This document shows, one piece after another, positions 19,739 through 29,078 of a DNA stretch of 64,000 nucleotides. The notes below the pieces were generated by a model. That model saw only the letters and a list, made by a program, of their open reading frames with translations, searched no databases and was not told where the DNA came from. The position numbers were made by a program, and so were the translations under genes. Each line of letters starts with the position of its first letter. Position 1 is the stretch's first letter. The stretch comes from Prochlorococcus marinus str. MIT 1013 (GTDB lineage: Bacteria > Cyanobacteriota > Cyanobacteriia > PCC-6307 > Cyanobiaceae). The stretch spans positions 1,982,713 to 2,046,712 of the forward strand of contig NZ_CP114778.1 in NCBI RefSeq assembly GCF_027359395.1. The letters run 5' to 3'.

Positions 19739-21085
19739 ATGAGACAAGCCAAAACCGGATGGAAATGGGCTGTGGCTCTATTTTCATTGATTGTAACTTT
19801 TTTAATTTGGCGACAAGGTTTGCAAGAAAGCTTTGATCGCCCCTCAGTTGCTCCAAAAATTTCATTGATGCAAACTGAGATGGCAGTGTCAGCTTCATCA
19901 TCCTTACCTGAAAGAATACAAGATGTGTTTTTAGGTTCAGAACCTCAAAAAAAGCTTTATCAAACTCTTAATAAGATTTCTTTAGAAGAAATTGAGGATA
20001 GAGAAAGACTATTATTAGCGGTTCTTGAAGAGTCTGAGAATGAACAGAAGATAATATTGAAGAAAGATTTTCAGGATAAAAACTTTGAAAAGATTAGAAG
20101 CTATATATTAGATAGACAAAAAGGTAAGAAATTAAATAAATTTCCTGAATTTAATGAGATTAAATTAGACCCTTTACTTTATCAAGTTTCATGCTCTAGG
20201 CTTGGATTTAATGATCAAAAGTGTATTGATCAAAAATATAATTCAATTGTAGCTGCAAGACTTTTAACTTCTCAATTATTACCATTTTTTGCTTCATTGA
20301 TAGGTTGTATATTGTTGATTAAGTATGCTTTGATTTTTTTAAGAAAGAAATATAATAAATGGCCAGAAATTATTGCTCCTCCTTTATCAATAATAGATAT
20401 GATTCTTCTGGTTTCGGGTGGTTTTGTTATTATTGGTGAAGTTGTTTTTCCTGCTCTAATAATACCAATAACTGATTTATTATTTGATAATTTATCCTCT
20501 CCACTAAAAGAGTCTTTAAGAGTGTTTATCGGCTACTGCTCAATGACCATAGGACCTCTATTGATTGTTCGATATCAATTAAGTGGTCTTGTCCCTTTAG
20601 AGGTTGAGGGAGGATGGTTGCAATGGAAAATCAAACCAATTAAAGAAGGAATTTTCAAATCAATAAGTGGTTGGTTAATGATTATGCCTTTAGTGTTGCT
20701 TGTTGGGTGGCTAATGAATGAGATTATCGGCGATCAAGGTGGTAGTAATCCTTTGTTGGAACTTGTTTTAAGTAGCGATGAATTTATTCCATTGTTTTTG
20801 CTTTTGATTACAACTGTTTTTTTGGCTCCAGTTTTTGAGGAGTTGGTTTTCAGAGGCATTCTTCTGCCTGTATTGGTATCCAAAGTTGGCAGAATCTCTG
20901 GAGTCTTATTAAGTGCTTTGATCTTTGCTTTAGCTCATTTAAGTGTAGGAGAATTACCTCCCTTATTCGTTTTAGGTATCGGTCTTGGTTTAATGAGATT
21001 GAGTTCAGGCAGGTTATTCCCTTGTGCTTTAATGCATTCTCTTTGGAACGGTGTCACTTTTATTAGCTTATTATTAGTAGCTTGA
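19739..21085 (+). CDS. CPBP-family intramembrane metalloprotease
   Basis: This 448-residue polytopic membrane protein has one N-terminal segment (about 9-24), a soluble domain of about 150 residues, then about seven membrane segments. The three CPBP (CAAX protease/bacteriocin-processing) motifs lie in the last third: FEELVFRGILLP (Glu-Glu and Arg), ALAHLSVGELPPL (His) and LMHSLWNGVTF (His and Asn). These form the glutamate-type protease site of the Rce1/Abi family. The soluble lumenal or periplasmic insert is unusual in length. The substrate is unknown. It is followed by the ftsL-like gene after about 65 bases. Confidence 0.87.
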   Translation: MRQAKTGWKWAVALFSLIVTFLIWRQGLQESFDRPSVAPKISLMQTEMAVSASSSLPERIQDVFLGSEPQKKLYQTLNKISLEEIEDRERLLLAVLEESENEQKIILKKDFQDKNFEKIRSYILDRQKGKKLNKFPEFNEIKLDPLLYQVSCSRLGFNDQKCIDQKYNSIVAARLLTSQLLPFFASLIGCILLIKYALIFLRKKYNKWPEIIAPPLSIIDMILLVSGGFVIIGEVVFPALIIPITDLLFDNLSSPLKESLRVFIGYCSMTIGPLLIVRYQLSGLVPLEVEGGWLQWKIKPIKEGIFKSISGWLMIMPLVLLVGWLMNEIIGDQGGSNPLLELVLSSDEFIPLFLLLITTVFLAPVFEELVFRGILLPVLVSKVGRISGVLLSALIFALAHLSVGELPPLFVLGIGLGLMRLSSGRLFPCALMHSLWNGVTFISLLLVA

Positions 21086-21151
21086 TATTAAATAAATAAA
21101 ATATCAGCATTCCATCTCTTGCAGTTGCTTGATCAAGGTGTTTGACTGGAA

Positions 21152-21634
21152 TTGCTTTCAGATTTTGATTTGGTTAGTCGTACTCTATATAAAAAAAAAG
21201 TAGGACAATTTCAAAAAAAGAAGTTGTCAAATGGGGTACTAAATACTGTTTTTTCATCTAAACAGTTTCAAAGAAAATTTCCAATTCAGGCGGCTCTTCA
21301 TATCATTTTAAATGGTGCATTATTAGGCATACTCACAACAGTGGCGATAATGTCATCTGTAGCTCTACACTCACAATATTTATGGACTAAGTCTTTTACT
21401 AAACTGGAGACAACGAGAGACTTAAATAGAAGGATATTGGAATCAACTTCAATACTTGAAAGTTATCTCTTGAAAAATCAAAAGTTGTATAAAGAATTTG
21501 TTCCGACAAAAGCGGAAGATCTGGTATATGTGGACAGACCAAACCAAGAAGAAAATAGTCGGTTAGTTAATAAGACACTTAAACGTAAATTCTTGGAAAG
21601 AATATCTTCTTTTCCCATTAAGTCAGGTTATTAA
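21152..21634 (+). CDS. Small bitopic protein upstream of ftsI, FtsL candidate
   Basis: The 160-residue product from a TTG start has a basic cytoplasmic N-terminus and a single membrane segment at about 46-72. A heptad-like extracytoplasmic helix (about 78-112, LETTRDLNRRILESTSILESYL) follows, then VPTKAEDLVYVDRP. This layout, and the position 8 bases before ftsI, match FtsL, the short division protein that partners FtsB and activates FtsI. Sequence conservation in FtsL is weak, so context carries the call. The TTG start is uncertain because no upstream ATG is open in this frame. Confidence 0.65.
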   Translation: MLSDFDLVSRTLYKKKVGQFQKKKLSNGVLNTVFSSKQFQRKFPIQAALHIILNGALLGILTTVAIMSSVALHSQYLWTKSFTKLETTRDLNRRILESTSILESYLLKNQKLYKEFVPTKAEDLVYVDRPNQEENSRLVNKTLKRKFLERISSFPIKSGY

Positions 21635-21642
21635 TATTTTTT

Positions 21643-23439
21643 ATGAGAAGTATTAATTCTAGAAAGACGAGAAAGTCATTTAAGTTGAAAACTCTTTCGC
21701 CTTTAGCGCAGTCAAGATTTAGAATTGTTTTCCTTCTATTATGCTTTGGACTTGGAGGCCTTTTTTTTAGAATAGGTTGGTTGCAATTATTTCAGGCTAA
21801 TCAATTAAGATCTCTAGCTCGTCAAGTTCAAACAGAACAAAAGACCCCTCTTGGAACACGTAGATCTATCTTGGATAGAAATGGAAAGCTTGTCGCAATA
21901 GATGAGAAACGTTTTAAGGTTTGGGCACATCCCAGATATTTTAATTTCCCTGGTGATTCATTGGGGACAGTGCGTAAACCAGTCGAGGTAGCAAAACTTC
22001 TTTCCAAACCATTATCTAAAAGTGTTGACGAAATTTTAGACACATTAGGAAATTTTTCTTCAGGGGTAAAACTGGCAGAGGGATTAAGACCTGAGAAGGC
22101 TAATAAAATTAAGCAACTTGGAATAAGTGGTATTGATTTGGAGGTGTATCCTCAAAGGCTTTATCCTTATGGATCCCTTTTCGCTAATGTAGTTGGTTTT
22201 TTGGATCTGGATAGAAGGCCTCAGGCTGGATTAGAATTAAGTTTAGATAGAGATCTCAAACGTCTTGAGAAAGCCAGCTTAATCAGAAGAGGAGCAGATG
22301 GAACACCTTTACCTGTAGGTGTTCAACGTGGTGTCTTTGATGAAGATCAACTAAGTCTTCAACTAACTTTAGATGTAAGGCTTCAAGAAGTAGCCGTTAA
22401 AGAAATAAGTAACCAAGTAAAGAAGTGGAATGCAAAAAAAGGTGTGGTAATCGTAATGGATATAGATACAGGAGAACTTCTGGCATTGGCTTCTACACCA
22501 ACTTATGACCCTAATAAATATTGGGATTATTCTCCATCTCTCTTTAAAGAGTGGTCAGTGCAAGAATTATTTGAACCTGGTTCTACCTTTAAGCCAATTA
22601 ACTTGGCATTGGCATTGGAGGAAGGGGTTATAACCCCTAATGGAGAAGTGAATGATGATGGTTTAGTGACAGTAGGAGGATGGCCTCTCTCGAATTGGGA
22701 TCGAAAGCCTAACGGGATATTGACTTTCCCTGAGGTATTACAAGTCTCAAGCAATGTAGGAATGGTTAAAATTATGAATAAATTGAATGCGAGTAATTAT
22801 TGGCAATGGTTAAGGCGCTTAGGCATAGATGAAATCCCAGAAACTGATCTGCCAGGAGCAGTTTCTGGGCAAATAAAATCAAAGCAGACTTTTGTAAATC
22901 AACCGATAGAACCTGCGGTAGCCTCTTTTGGTCAAGGCTTTTCTATTACTCCGCTTAAACTAGCTCAATTGCATGCTTTGATTGCAAATGGTGGCAGACT
23001 TGTGACCCCTCACATCACAAAAGGCCTGAAAGGTGATTATGAGTCGTATTTCAATACTCCTTCAGAATCTAAGCAAGTTTTATCTCCTGAGGTTACAAAT
23101 ACTGTTCTTGGATGGATGGAAACAGTTGTGTCCTTTTACGATGAAAGTGGTATTGAGGTAAATGTTCCTGGCTATCGAATTGGCGGGAAAACAGGGACGG
23201 CACAAAAATCGCAAGATGGCTTTAACTATAATTCTAAAATTTGCAGTTTTGTTGCAAGTCTTCCTATCGATGATCCCCGCTATGTCGTTTTAGCAGTTAT
23301 TGATGAGCCTCAAAGACCAAATGCCTATGGATCAACTGTAGCTCTCCCTGTGGCAAAAAAAATTATTGAGACTTTGCTTGTGATAGAAAAAATCCCTCCA
23401 AGTATTTCTAAAAAAGAACATTTAGCTATCAAAAGCTAA
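21643..23439 (+). CDS. ftsI: Septal peptidoglycan transpeptidase (PBP3/FtsI)
   Basis: FtsI cross-links septal peptidoglycan during division. The 598-residue protein has a basic cytoplasmic start, one membrane anchor (about 28-46, FRIVFLLLCFGLGGLFFRI) and the dimerisation module with RRSILDRNGKLVA. The penicillin-binding domain carries the nucleophile motif EPGSTFKPINLAL (Ser near 315), SSN (QVSSNVGMVKI) and KTG (IGGKTGTAQKS). All catalytic boxes are intact. It follows the FtsL candidate by 8 bases, probably coupled, and precedes tal. Confidence 0.95.
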   Translation: MRSINSRKTRKSFKLKTLSPLAQSRFRIVFLLLCFGLGGLFFRIGWLQLFQANQLRSLARQVQTEQKTPLGTRRSILDRNGKLVAIDEKRFKVWAHPRYFNFPGDSLGTVRKPVEVAKLLSKPLSKSVDEILDTLGNFSSGVKLAEGLRPEKANKIKQLGISGIDLEVYPQRLYPYGSLFANVVGFLDLDRRPQAGLELSLDRDLKRLEKASLIRRGADGTPLPVGVQRGVFDEDQLSLQLTLDVRLQEVAVKEISNQVKKWNAKKGVVIVMDIDTGELLALASTPTYDPNKYWDYSPSLFKEWSVQELFEPGSTFKPINLALALEEGVITPNGEVNDDGLVTVGGWPLSNWDRKPNGILTFPEVLQVSSNVGMVKIMNKLNASNYWQWLRRLGIDEIPETDLPGAVSGQIKSKQTFVNQPIEPAVASFGQGFSITPLKLAQLHALIANGGRLVTPHITKGLKGDYESYFNTPSESKQVLSPEVTNTVLGWMETVVSFYDESGIEVNVPGYRIGGKTGTAQKSQDGFNYNSKICSFVASLPIDDPRYVVLAVIDEPQRPNAYGSTVALPVAKKIIETLLVIEKIPPSISKKEHLAIKS

Positions 23440-23531
23440 GAGATGGCTAAATTTTCCCGAAAGTACTGATGAAAGGGTGAAATATATAAAAAATATAGCT
23501 AGTCTATTACATATGAAAGAAGTTTTTAATT

Positions 23532-24530
23532 ATGGAATCCCTTCTTAATCAGTTATCTACAATGACTGTGGTAGTTGCTGATACTGGTGATCTTGAAGCG
23601 ATCAAAAAATTTCATCCCAGAGACGCTACAACAAATCCTTCTTTAATTCTGGCGGCCGCACAAATACCTGCTTATCAAAGTTTGATTGACCAAGCACTTA
23701 CTACTTCAAGAGAAATGTTAGGAGCCAGTGCCTCCAATACTAATGTTGTAAAGGAAGCTATGGATGAACTTTGTGTTGTCTTCGGTAAAGAGATTTTGAA
23801 ATTAATTCCAGGCCGTGTTTCAACAGAGGTTGACGCAAGACTAAGTTTTGATACTGATGCCACTGTTGCAAAAGCAAGGAAAATAATTGCTAAATATAAT
23901 CAGGATGGAATTTCTAATGATCGGGTTTTAATAAAAATCGCTTCTACTTGGGAGGGGATAAAAGCCGCTGAGGTATTAGAAAAAGAGAATATTCATTGCA
24001 ACCTAACTTTATTGTTTAATTTTTATCAAGCAGTTGCTTGTGCTGAGGCAGGTGTAACGCTTATTTCACCTTTTGTTGGAAGGATTTTAGATTGGTATAA
24101 ATCTGCTACAGGAAGAGATTCTTATCCAGCGACTGAAGATCCTGGGGTCGTTTCTGTTACTAAAATATTTAATTACTTCAAGTCAAATGGTTATAAAACA
24201 GAGGTCATGGGAGCAAGTTTTAGAAATATAGATGAAATAACCGAGCTTGCAGGATGTGATTTATTAACGATTTCTCCTAAATTACTTCAGCAACTTAATG
24301 AAACATATTCGGACTTGCCAATAAAGTTAAATGCACAAAAACCTTTAGTTATTGAAGAGACAATTCATTTAGATCAGACATCTTTTGAACTAATGATGGC
24401 TGGAGATAAAATGGCTACGGAAAAACTTGATGAAGGAATTAGCGGTTTTAGTAAAGCAATTGATAAATTAGAAAATCAACTGAACGAAAGACTAGAGTTG
24501 ATTGAAGGAGGTCTTGCCCTAACTCTTTGA
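23532..24530 (+). CDS. tal: Transaldolase
   Basis: Transaldolase moves a dihydroxyacetone unit between sugar phosphates in the oxidative pentose phosphate pathway, important for night metabolism in cyanobacteria. The 332-residue protein has [10 protein letters not shown] near residue 33, the [10 protein letters not shown] motif, the catalytic Lys in [22 protein letters not shown] and the [18 protein letters not shown] strand. In marine phage-host systems transaldolase is also carried by cyanophages; this copy is full length, the large (TalB) type, and in a chromosomal setting. Its end overlaps the convergent FAD oxidoreductase by 12 bases. Confidence 0.96.
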   Translation: MESLLNQLSTMTVVVADTGDLEAIKKFHPRDATTNPSLILAAAQIPAYQSLIDQALTTSREMLGASASNTNVVKEAMDELCVVFGKEILKLIPGRVSTEVDARLSFDTDATVAKARKIIAKYNQDGISNDRVLIKIASTWEGIKAAEVLEKENIHCNLTLLFNFYQAVACAEAGVTLISPFVGRILDWYKSATGRDSYPATEDPGVVSVTKIFNYFKSNGYKTEVMGASFRNIDEITELAGCDLLTISPKLLQQLNETYSDLPIKLNAQKPLVIEETIHLDQTSFELMMAGDKMATEKLDEGISGFSKAIDKLENQLNERLELIEGGLALTL

Positions 24531-25664
24531 GCTTGAATTTTGAAAGAGTAATCTCTTGATTACTCTTTTTGCGATGTCTTCATAACTCATCTCACCTGAG
24601 AGGATTTGTGCAATTCTTTTCGGGGCAGTAGGTCTTTTTACGCCTAATTGGTATCCAACTTTAGGGAAACGATAAAAAACTTGAGAAATTCTTTTACCCC
24701 AAGCCATCGAATTCCCCCAATTTCTTTGTATTGTTTTTGTATATGCATCTAAACAATTGACTTCTCCATCCAGCCAATAACTAAGGTTTTTTGCAGCTTC
24801 AAATCCACTCATTAAAGCGGGCCTTAATCCTTCTGCTAAAAAGGGATCAGATAATGAGGCGGCATCTCCAACTAAAAGAATTCCTTCTCTGTTTAATTTA
24901 CAGTGGCCATTCCATACTTTTAATTTTTTTTCATGACCAATTACTTCAGAAGGATCAAAACCTAAATCAGGAAGAAAGGATTTAAGTATTTCATTAACTG
25001 GCATTGAATTTTTATTATCTAGAAAAGTTCCTATCCCAATATTTACTTCATTGTTTAATGGAAAGGCCCATGCAAAACCATTCTTTACCAAGCCAAATTC
25101 GAATCTAGCCGTTTCACTCCTTAAACTTCCCTTCCTTTTAATTCTTCCTGAGAAAGTCGATGCAAATTTTTGTTGATTTGGTCCTAAACCAAAAAATTTA
25201 GGCCATGGTGATTGAGATCCATCAGCAATAACAACTGCTTTTGCTTCTACTTGTCTCCCATCAAGAGCGGTAATTTGCCATATATTAGATCTTTTTTTTA
25301 CATCGACTACATTAAAAGTAGTCAATAAATTACAACCAGAATTTAGTGCTTGATCTAATAGGAATGAATCAAGCTTTTCACGTTTGACTATCCAAAAAGG
25401 AGAAGACCCAGAAAGCTCAGCGACCACTTTGTCGGTATTGCACCAACTAAACTCTACAGATGTTATTACTTCATCAACTATTGGTAGAAGTTCAAAAGGA
25501 AACCAATTTTGCACTGCAGCAGACATCCCACCACCGCAGATTCTTTCTTGAGAGGGAATGTTTTTTTCAAGAATACATACATTTTTACTTTTACTAGCCA
25601 GATGAAATGCGGTAGTAGTTCCTGATGCTCCTCCTCCAATTATGGCAACATCTAAAATGGTCAA
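24519..25664 (-). CDS. FAD-dependent oxidoreductase, geranylgeranyl reductase-like
   Basis: The 381-residue flavoprotein has the N-terminal dinucleotide motif [20 protein letters not shown] with the acidic end ILEK. A mid-region contains [15 protein letters not shown] and the second FAD motif [25 protein letters not shown]. This architecture matches the geranylgeranyl reductase family, which hydrogenates isoprenoid chains, but cyanobacterial ChlP is a distinct longer protein. The substrate (an isoprenoid or quinone) is open. The start overlaps the frr stop by 4 bases, so it is likely read from the pyrH-frr transcript. Its 3' end overlaps tal. Confidence 0.84.
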   Translation of the reverse strand: MTILDVAIIGGGASGTTTAFHLASKSKNVCILEKNIPSQERICGGGMSAAVQNWFPFELLPIVDEVITSVEFSWCNTDKVVAELSGSSPFWIVKREKLDSFLLDQALNSGCNLLTTFNVVDVKKRSNIWQITALDGRQVEAKAVVIADGSQSPWPKFFGLGPNQQKFASTFSGRIKRKGSLRSETARFEFGLVKNGFAWAFPLNNEVNIGIGTFLDNKNSMPVNEILKSFLPDLGFDPSEVIGHEKKLKVWNGHCKLNREGILLVGDAASLSDPFLAEGLRPALMSGFEAAKNLSYWLDGEVNCLDAYTKTIQRNWGNSMAWGKRISQVFYRFPKVGYQLGVKRPTAPKRIAQILSGEMSYEDIAKRVIKRLLFQNSSSKS

Positions 25665-26209
25665 ACTTTTAAAATTTCAGCTTCTTTTTCTGATAGTTTT
25701 TTTTCAATATCTTTAATAAAATTATCCGTCTCTTTCTGAATTGTTTCCTGTTCATCTCTGCTTTGATCTTCGGAGAGATCACCATCCTTTTCGGATTTTT
25801 TGACTCTCTCTATTGCATCACGGCGTATATTTCTTAGGGCAACTTTTCCTTCTTCTGCATATTTAGATGCAAGTTTGCAAAATTCTTTTCTACGCTCTTC
25901 AGTTAAAGGTGGAACATTGATACGAATTATTTTGCCATCATTGTTTGGAGTAAAACCTAGATCACTTGTTGCAATCGCTTTTTCGATGGAAGCTAATGAG
26001 CTCAGGTCAAAGGGTTGAATTGCTATCGTTTGAGAGTCAGGAGTTGTGATGGTTGCAAGTGACTTTAGTGGAGTTTCAGACCCGTAGTATTCAACTGATA
26101 TTCTGTCTAATAAAGAGGTGTTTGCTCTTCCGGTCCTGATGGTATTGAAATTCCTTTGAGCTGCTTCTACAGATTTGCTCATTGTGGTTTTTAGTTCTTG
26201 ATTTGACAT
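25661..26209 (-). CDS. frr: Ribosome recycling factor
   Basis: RRF, with EF-G, splits terminated ribosomes. The 182-residue protein has the family pattern [54 protein letters not shown] and [27 protein letters not shown]. Length is normal. It follows pyrH by 52 bases on the same strand, the classic pyrH-frr pair, and overlaps the downstream FAD oxidoreductase by 4 bases. Confidence 0.97.
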   Translation of the reverse strand: MSNQELKTTMSKSVEAAQRNFNTIRTGRANTSLLDRISVEYYGSETPLKSLATITTPDSQTIAIQPFDLSSLASIEKAIATSDLGFTPNNDGKIIRINVPPLTEERRKEFCKLASKYAEEGKVALRNIRRDAIERVKKSEKDGDLSEDQSRDEQETIQKETDNFIKDIEKKLSEKEAEILKV

Positions 26210-26261
26210 TTAGATAGAGTTATTACGAATTGATTTTTTAAAAGGTTCAAAAAATTTAGTG

Positions 26262-26975
26262 TTAACTAGAATTAGATATTCTAGATCCAATTGGTTCTCC
26301 AGAAATAGCCTTTGATATATTCCCAGGCTGGAAAATATTGAAAACTACTATTGGTATTTTATTATCTTTGCAAAGAGCAATAGCAGTGCTATCCATTACT
26401 CCAATTTCGTTGGCTAATACATCTTGAAAGGTAAGATTTTCATATTTGACAGCATTAGAGAATTTTTTTGGATCTCGATCATAAACTCCATCAACTTTTG
26501 TAGCTTTGAAAACAACTTCTGCGTTAATTTCAGCGGCCCTAAGAGCCGCAGTGGTATCAGTTGTAAAAAATGGATTGCCGCATCCACCTCCAAAAACTAC
26601 TACCCTCCCTTTCTCAAGATGTCTTATTGCTCTTCTTCTTATGTATGGTTCTGCAATCTGTTGCATATCAATGGCAGATTGAACTCTTGTGGGTACTCCA
26701 GCTCTTTCTAATCCATCTTGAAGTGTGATTGCATTCATTACGGTTGCAAGCATTCCGACATAGTCAGCTGTAGCTCTATCCATTCCAGCGGCGGATCCTT
26801 TTAGACCTCTAAAAATATTTCCACCGCCAACAACAATTGCTATTTGCGTGCCATTTTCAACCACTTTTGAAACATCATTGGCAATAGATTGGACAATTTC
26901 AGGATCAATTCCATAAGGTTTTTCTCCCATAAGAGCTTCACCACTGAGTTTTATAAGTGCTCTAGAGTATTTCAT
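26262..26975 (-). CDS. pyrH: UMP kinase
   Basis: PyrH phosphorylates UMP to UDP. From the ATG at 26975 the protein is 237 residues and opens [24 protein letters not shown], the standard family N-terminus. The frame could be extended ten residues upstream, but these are unconserved. Other markers are [50 protein letters not shown] and [21 protein letters not shown]. It heads the pyrH-frr operon. Confidence 0.97.
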   Translation of the reverse strand: MKYSRALIKLSGEALMGEKPYGIDPEIVQSIANDVSKVVENGTQIAIVVGGGNIFRGLKGSAAGMDRATADYVGMLATVMNAITLQDGLERAGVPTRVQSAIDMQQIAEPYIRRRAIRHLEKGRVVVFGGGCGNPFFTTDTTAALRAAEINAEVVFKATKVDGVYDRDPKKFSNAVKYENLTFQDVLANEIGVMDSTAIALCKDNKIPIVVFNIFQPGNISKAISGEPIGSRISNSS

Positions 26976-27072
26976 TAAAAATTCATAACAAATTGACAGT
27001 AGCAAGTCCTGGGAGAACGTCTTTATATCTGTATTGGATCCCTTGAGATGGAAATATTTTCAAGGTTATAGA

Positions 27073-27765
27073 TTAATATTCAATCCCTTCTTGTGCTTTT
27101 ACTCCCTGCTCTCTAAAGGGATGGTGGATTAATTTCATTTCTGTCACAAGATCAGCTGAATCGATTAATTTTTCTGAAGCTCCTCTTCCGGTCAAGACTA
27201 CATGTGTAAGCTCTGGGCGCAAATTTATGCCCTTTATAATTTCATCTTCATCTATATATCCAAGTTTTATTGCAACAATGATCTCGTCTAAAATTATAAG
27301 TTTATAATTTGGGTCTTTAATATAAGAGACCGCCTTTTTCCAGCTTGACTTAACTAAATTTATATCTTTATTTCTATCTTGTGTTTCCCATGTAAACCCT
27401 TCACCACATGCATGAAACTCCAATTTTTCCCCAAATATTTTCAAAGCTAATGACTCACCTGGTTCCCAACCACCTTTTATAAATTGTATTATTGCAACTT
27501 TGTGGTTATGACCAATAGTTCTTAATCCCATCCCAAGAGCTGCTGTGGTTTTACCTTTGCCTTGTCCAGTATTAATTATTATAAGACCTTTTTCTTTATT
27601 TCTTTCTTTTAATCTTTGTGTTTGAACTTCTTTCCTTTTTTTCATCCTTTCTCGATATTTTTCTTCGTTAATATTTGATATTAAATTACCACCCATTCCT
27701 ATTTGCTCTGCACTCTTATCTAGTTTATTAAGTCTTGAATCTTCTTTAGAGATTTTATCTTTCAT
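27073..27765 (-). CDS. cobO: Cob(I)yrinic acid a,c-diamide adenosyltransferase
   Basis: CobO/BtuR adds the adenosyl ligand to the corrin cobalt. The 230-residue protein has a charged N-terminal part of about 55 residues, then the P-loop GLIIINTGQGKGKTTAALGMGLR. Later come FIKGGWEPGESLAL, the Walker B-like LIILDEIIVAIKLGYIDEDEI and HVVLTGRGASEKLIDSADLVTEM. With cobK at 8.5 kb it shows corrinoid synthesis capacity. It lies downstream of the tyrosine recombinase gene on the same strand, separated by about 80 bases, and upstream of pyrH. Confidence 0.93.
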   Translation of the reverse strand: MKDKISKEDSRLNKLDKSAEQIGMGGNLISNINEEKYRERMKKRKEVQTQRLKERNKEKGLIIINTGQGKGKTTAALGMGLRTIGHNHKVAIIQFIKGGWEPGESLALKIFGEKLEFHACGEGFTWETQDRNKDINLVKSSWKKAVSYIKDPNYKLIILDEIIVAIKLGYIDEDEIIKGINLRPELTHVVLTGRGASEKLIDSADLVTEMKLIHHPFREQGVKAQEGIEY

Positions 27766-27846
27766 TTCCTTATCTTAAATTATATAAGTTTATAAAAGAA
27801 AAATTTATAGAAATGATATAGCTATAAATATTAATTATTCTTCTTG

Positions 27847-29007
27847 CTAATAGTTGACTCTAGATAGAGCACTATCAACAGCAATTTGCTGATCTCTTCT
27901 TGTTATCCAATGATGATAGGTTTTTGTATGTATTGACACTGAGTGTCCCATCATTTTTGCAGCTACAGTATTTGGTAGGCCTATTAAGATTGTCCTGACT
28001 GCCCATGCATGTCTTAAATCATAGGGGGTAAAAGATATTTTATATCTTCTAAATTGTTCAGATACTCTTCTTCCTATATGTTGAAGAGTTGTCTCTTTTA
28101 GATCTGTTTTGATATCTGGGAGTAAATCAGAAGTATCAGTTATGTTGTCTAGGGCAAATAAACCAACCCATTCAGGATGAAAGGGCCAAACTTGATGTTC
28201 TCCTGTTTTTGTATTTGGGAAAACTCGTAGTATTTTATCCCCACCTTTTTTTAAACAAGATAAGTCACAAAAAAAGACTTCATGATTTCTAAGACCATAG
28301 GTTGCCATTAACCCAAAAACAAATCTCCATTTTGGATTTGGTATTAATTTAAAGCTATTAATAATTTTTTCATCACTAGGTAATTCTCTGAAATTTGATT
28401 CGTGTATTCCATAACCACTTTGAAGTTGTTTCCAGCTCTCAGGAAGCTCCAATTTAAGGTGTTTAGCTAAAGAACTTAAAGCAATTCCACATTGTTGTCT
28501 GCTCCTTGAATTTTCTTTGTAACTTAAAAGGATTTTTACTAAAAGCTCCTCGTTTAATTTAAGAGTAGATTTATGACTTATTTTTATTAATCTGTTCAAA
28601 TATGGTTTGTAAGCAGATTGCCAAGTGCTAATCCTTCCAGCTGGTGATTTGCTCCTTGATGTATCAGAAAAAAATTGTCTTTTAAAACTTTCTATTTCAT
28701 TGCTTATTACTGTTTTATTGGTATTTGTTGATGAGATGGCTTTCCCTTTAATCCAATTAGACCACCGGAATTGATTTTTTTTAAGTTGAAAATCAATTAA
28801 TTCTATAGCTTTTCTTGCCTCTTCTAGACCTTCAATATTGTGTGGAAGTTTAAGACTTATTCTTTGAATTTTAGAAAGATTATGAGATTTCTTATCTGGC
28901 AAAGAACCGCGAATATTTAGAACTTTACCCCTTTTCTCAATTCTTAGATTGATTCCCTTTGATTCAAGGTCTTGGTTGATATCTAGTAACTTTTGATTCT
29001 CGTCCAT
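27847..29007 (-). CDS. Tyrosine recombinase (integrase family), apparently chromosomal
   Basis: The 386-residue protein has an N-terminal SAM-like/core-binding half and a C-terminal catalytic domain. Arg in MATYGLRNHEVF, the box TPYDLRHAWAVRTI (Arg and His), His in MMGHSVSIHTKTYHHW and the terminal Tyr are all visible. Despite the integrase fold, no att repeats, tRNA target, transposon ends or phage genes lie nearby, and the flanks are cobO and hemH. The same neighbourhood is, from memory, shared by other Prochlorococcus genomes, which would make it a resident gene. Its DNA substrate is unknown; it is not obviously XerC/XerD. Confidence 0.85.
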   Translation of the reverse strand: MDENQKLLDINQDLESKGINLRIEKRGKVLNIRGSLPDKKSHNLSKIQRISLKLPHNIEGLEEARKAIELIDFQLKKNQFRWSNWIKGKAISSTNTNKTVISNEIESFKRQFFSDTSRSKSPAGRISTWQSAYKPYLNRLIKISHKSTLKLNEELLVKILLSYKENSRSRQQCGIALSSLAKHLKLELPESWKQLQSGYGIHESNFRELPSDEKIINSFKLIPNPKWRFVFGLMATYGLRNHEVFFCDLSCLKKGGDKILRVFPNTKTGEHQVWPFHPEWVGLFALDNITDTSDLLPDIKTDLKETTLQHIGRRVSEQFRRYKISFTPYDLRHAWAVRTILIGLPNTVAAKMMGHSVSIHTKTYHHWITRRDQQIAVDSALSRVNY

Positions 29008-29039
29008 GATCCTGTAAATTTAGCTAGCTTTACTTTGAG

Positions 29040-29058
29040 AAAGGTTTGTATAACCTTT
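29040..29058. repeat. 7-bp inverted repeat upstream of hemH
   Basis: AAAGGTT and AACCTTT flank TGTAT, 20 bases before the hemH start codon and just before the AAGGAG ribosome-binding site. The repeat could be an operator or a small hairpin near the ribosome-binding site. I see nothing that identifies a regulator. Confidence 0.45.
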
Positions 29059-29078
29059 TATAAGGAGTTTTTTCTAAA

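Noticed and set aside
23532..24530. Transaldolase as a phage-derived gene
   Set aside because: Cyanophages carry talC-type short enzymes; this 332-residue TalB-type gene is full length and set among core genes.
27847..29007. Integrase as the sign of a prophage or genomic island
   Set aside because: No att-like direct repeats, tRNA gene, phage structural genes or composition change were seen around it; neighbours are ordinary core genes.
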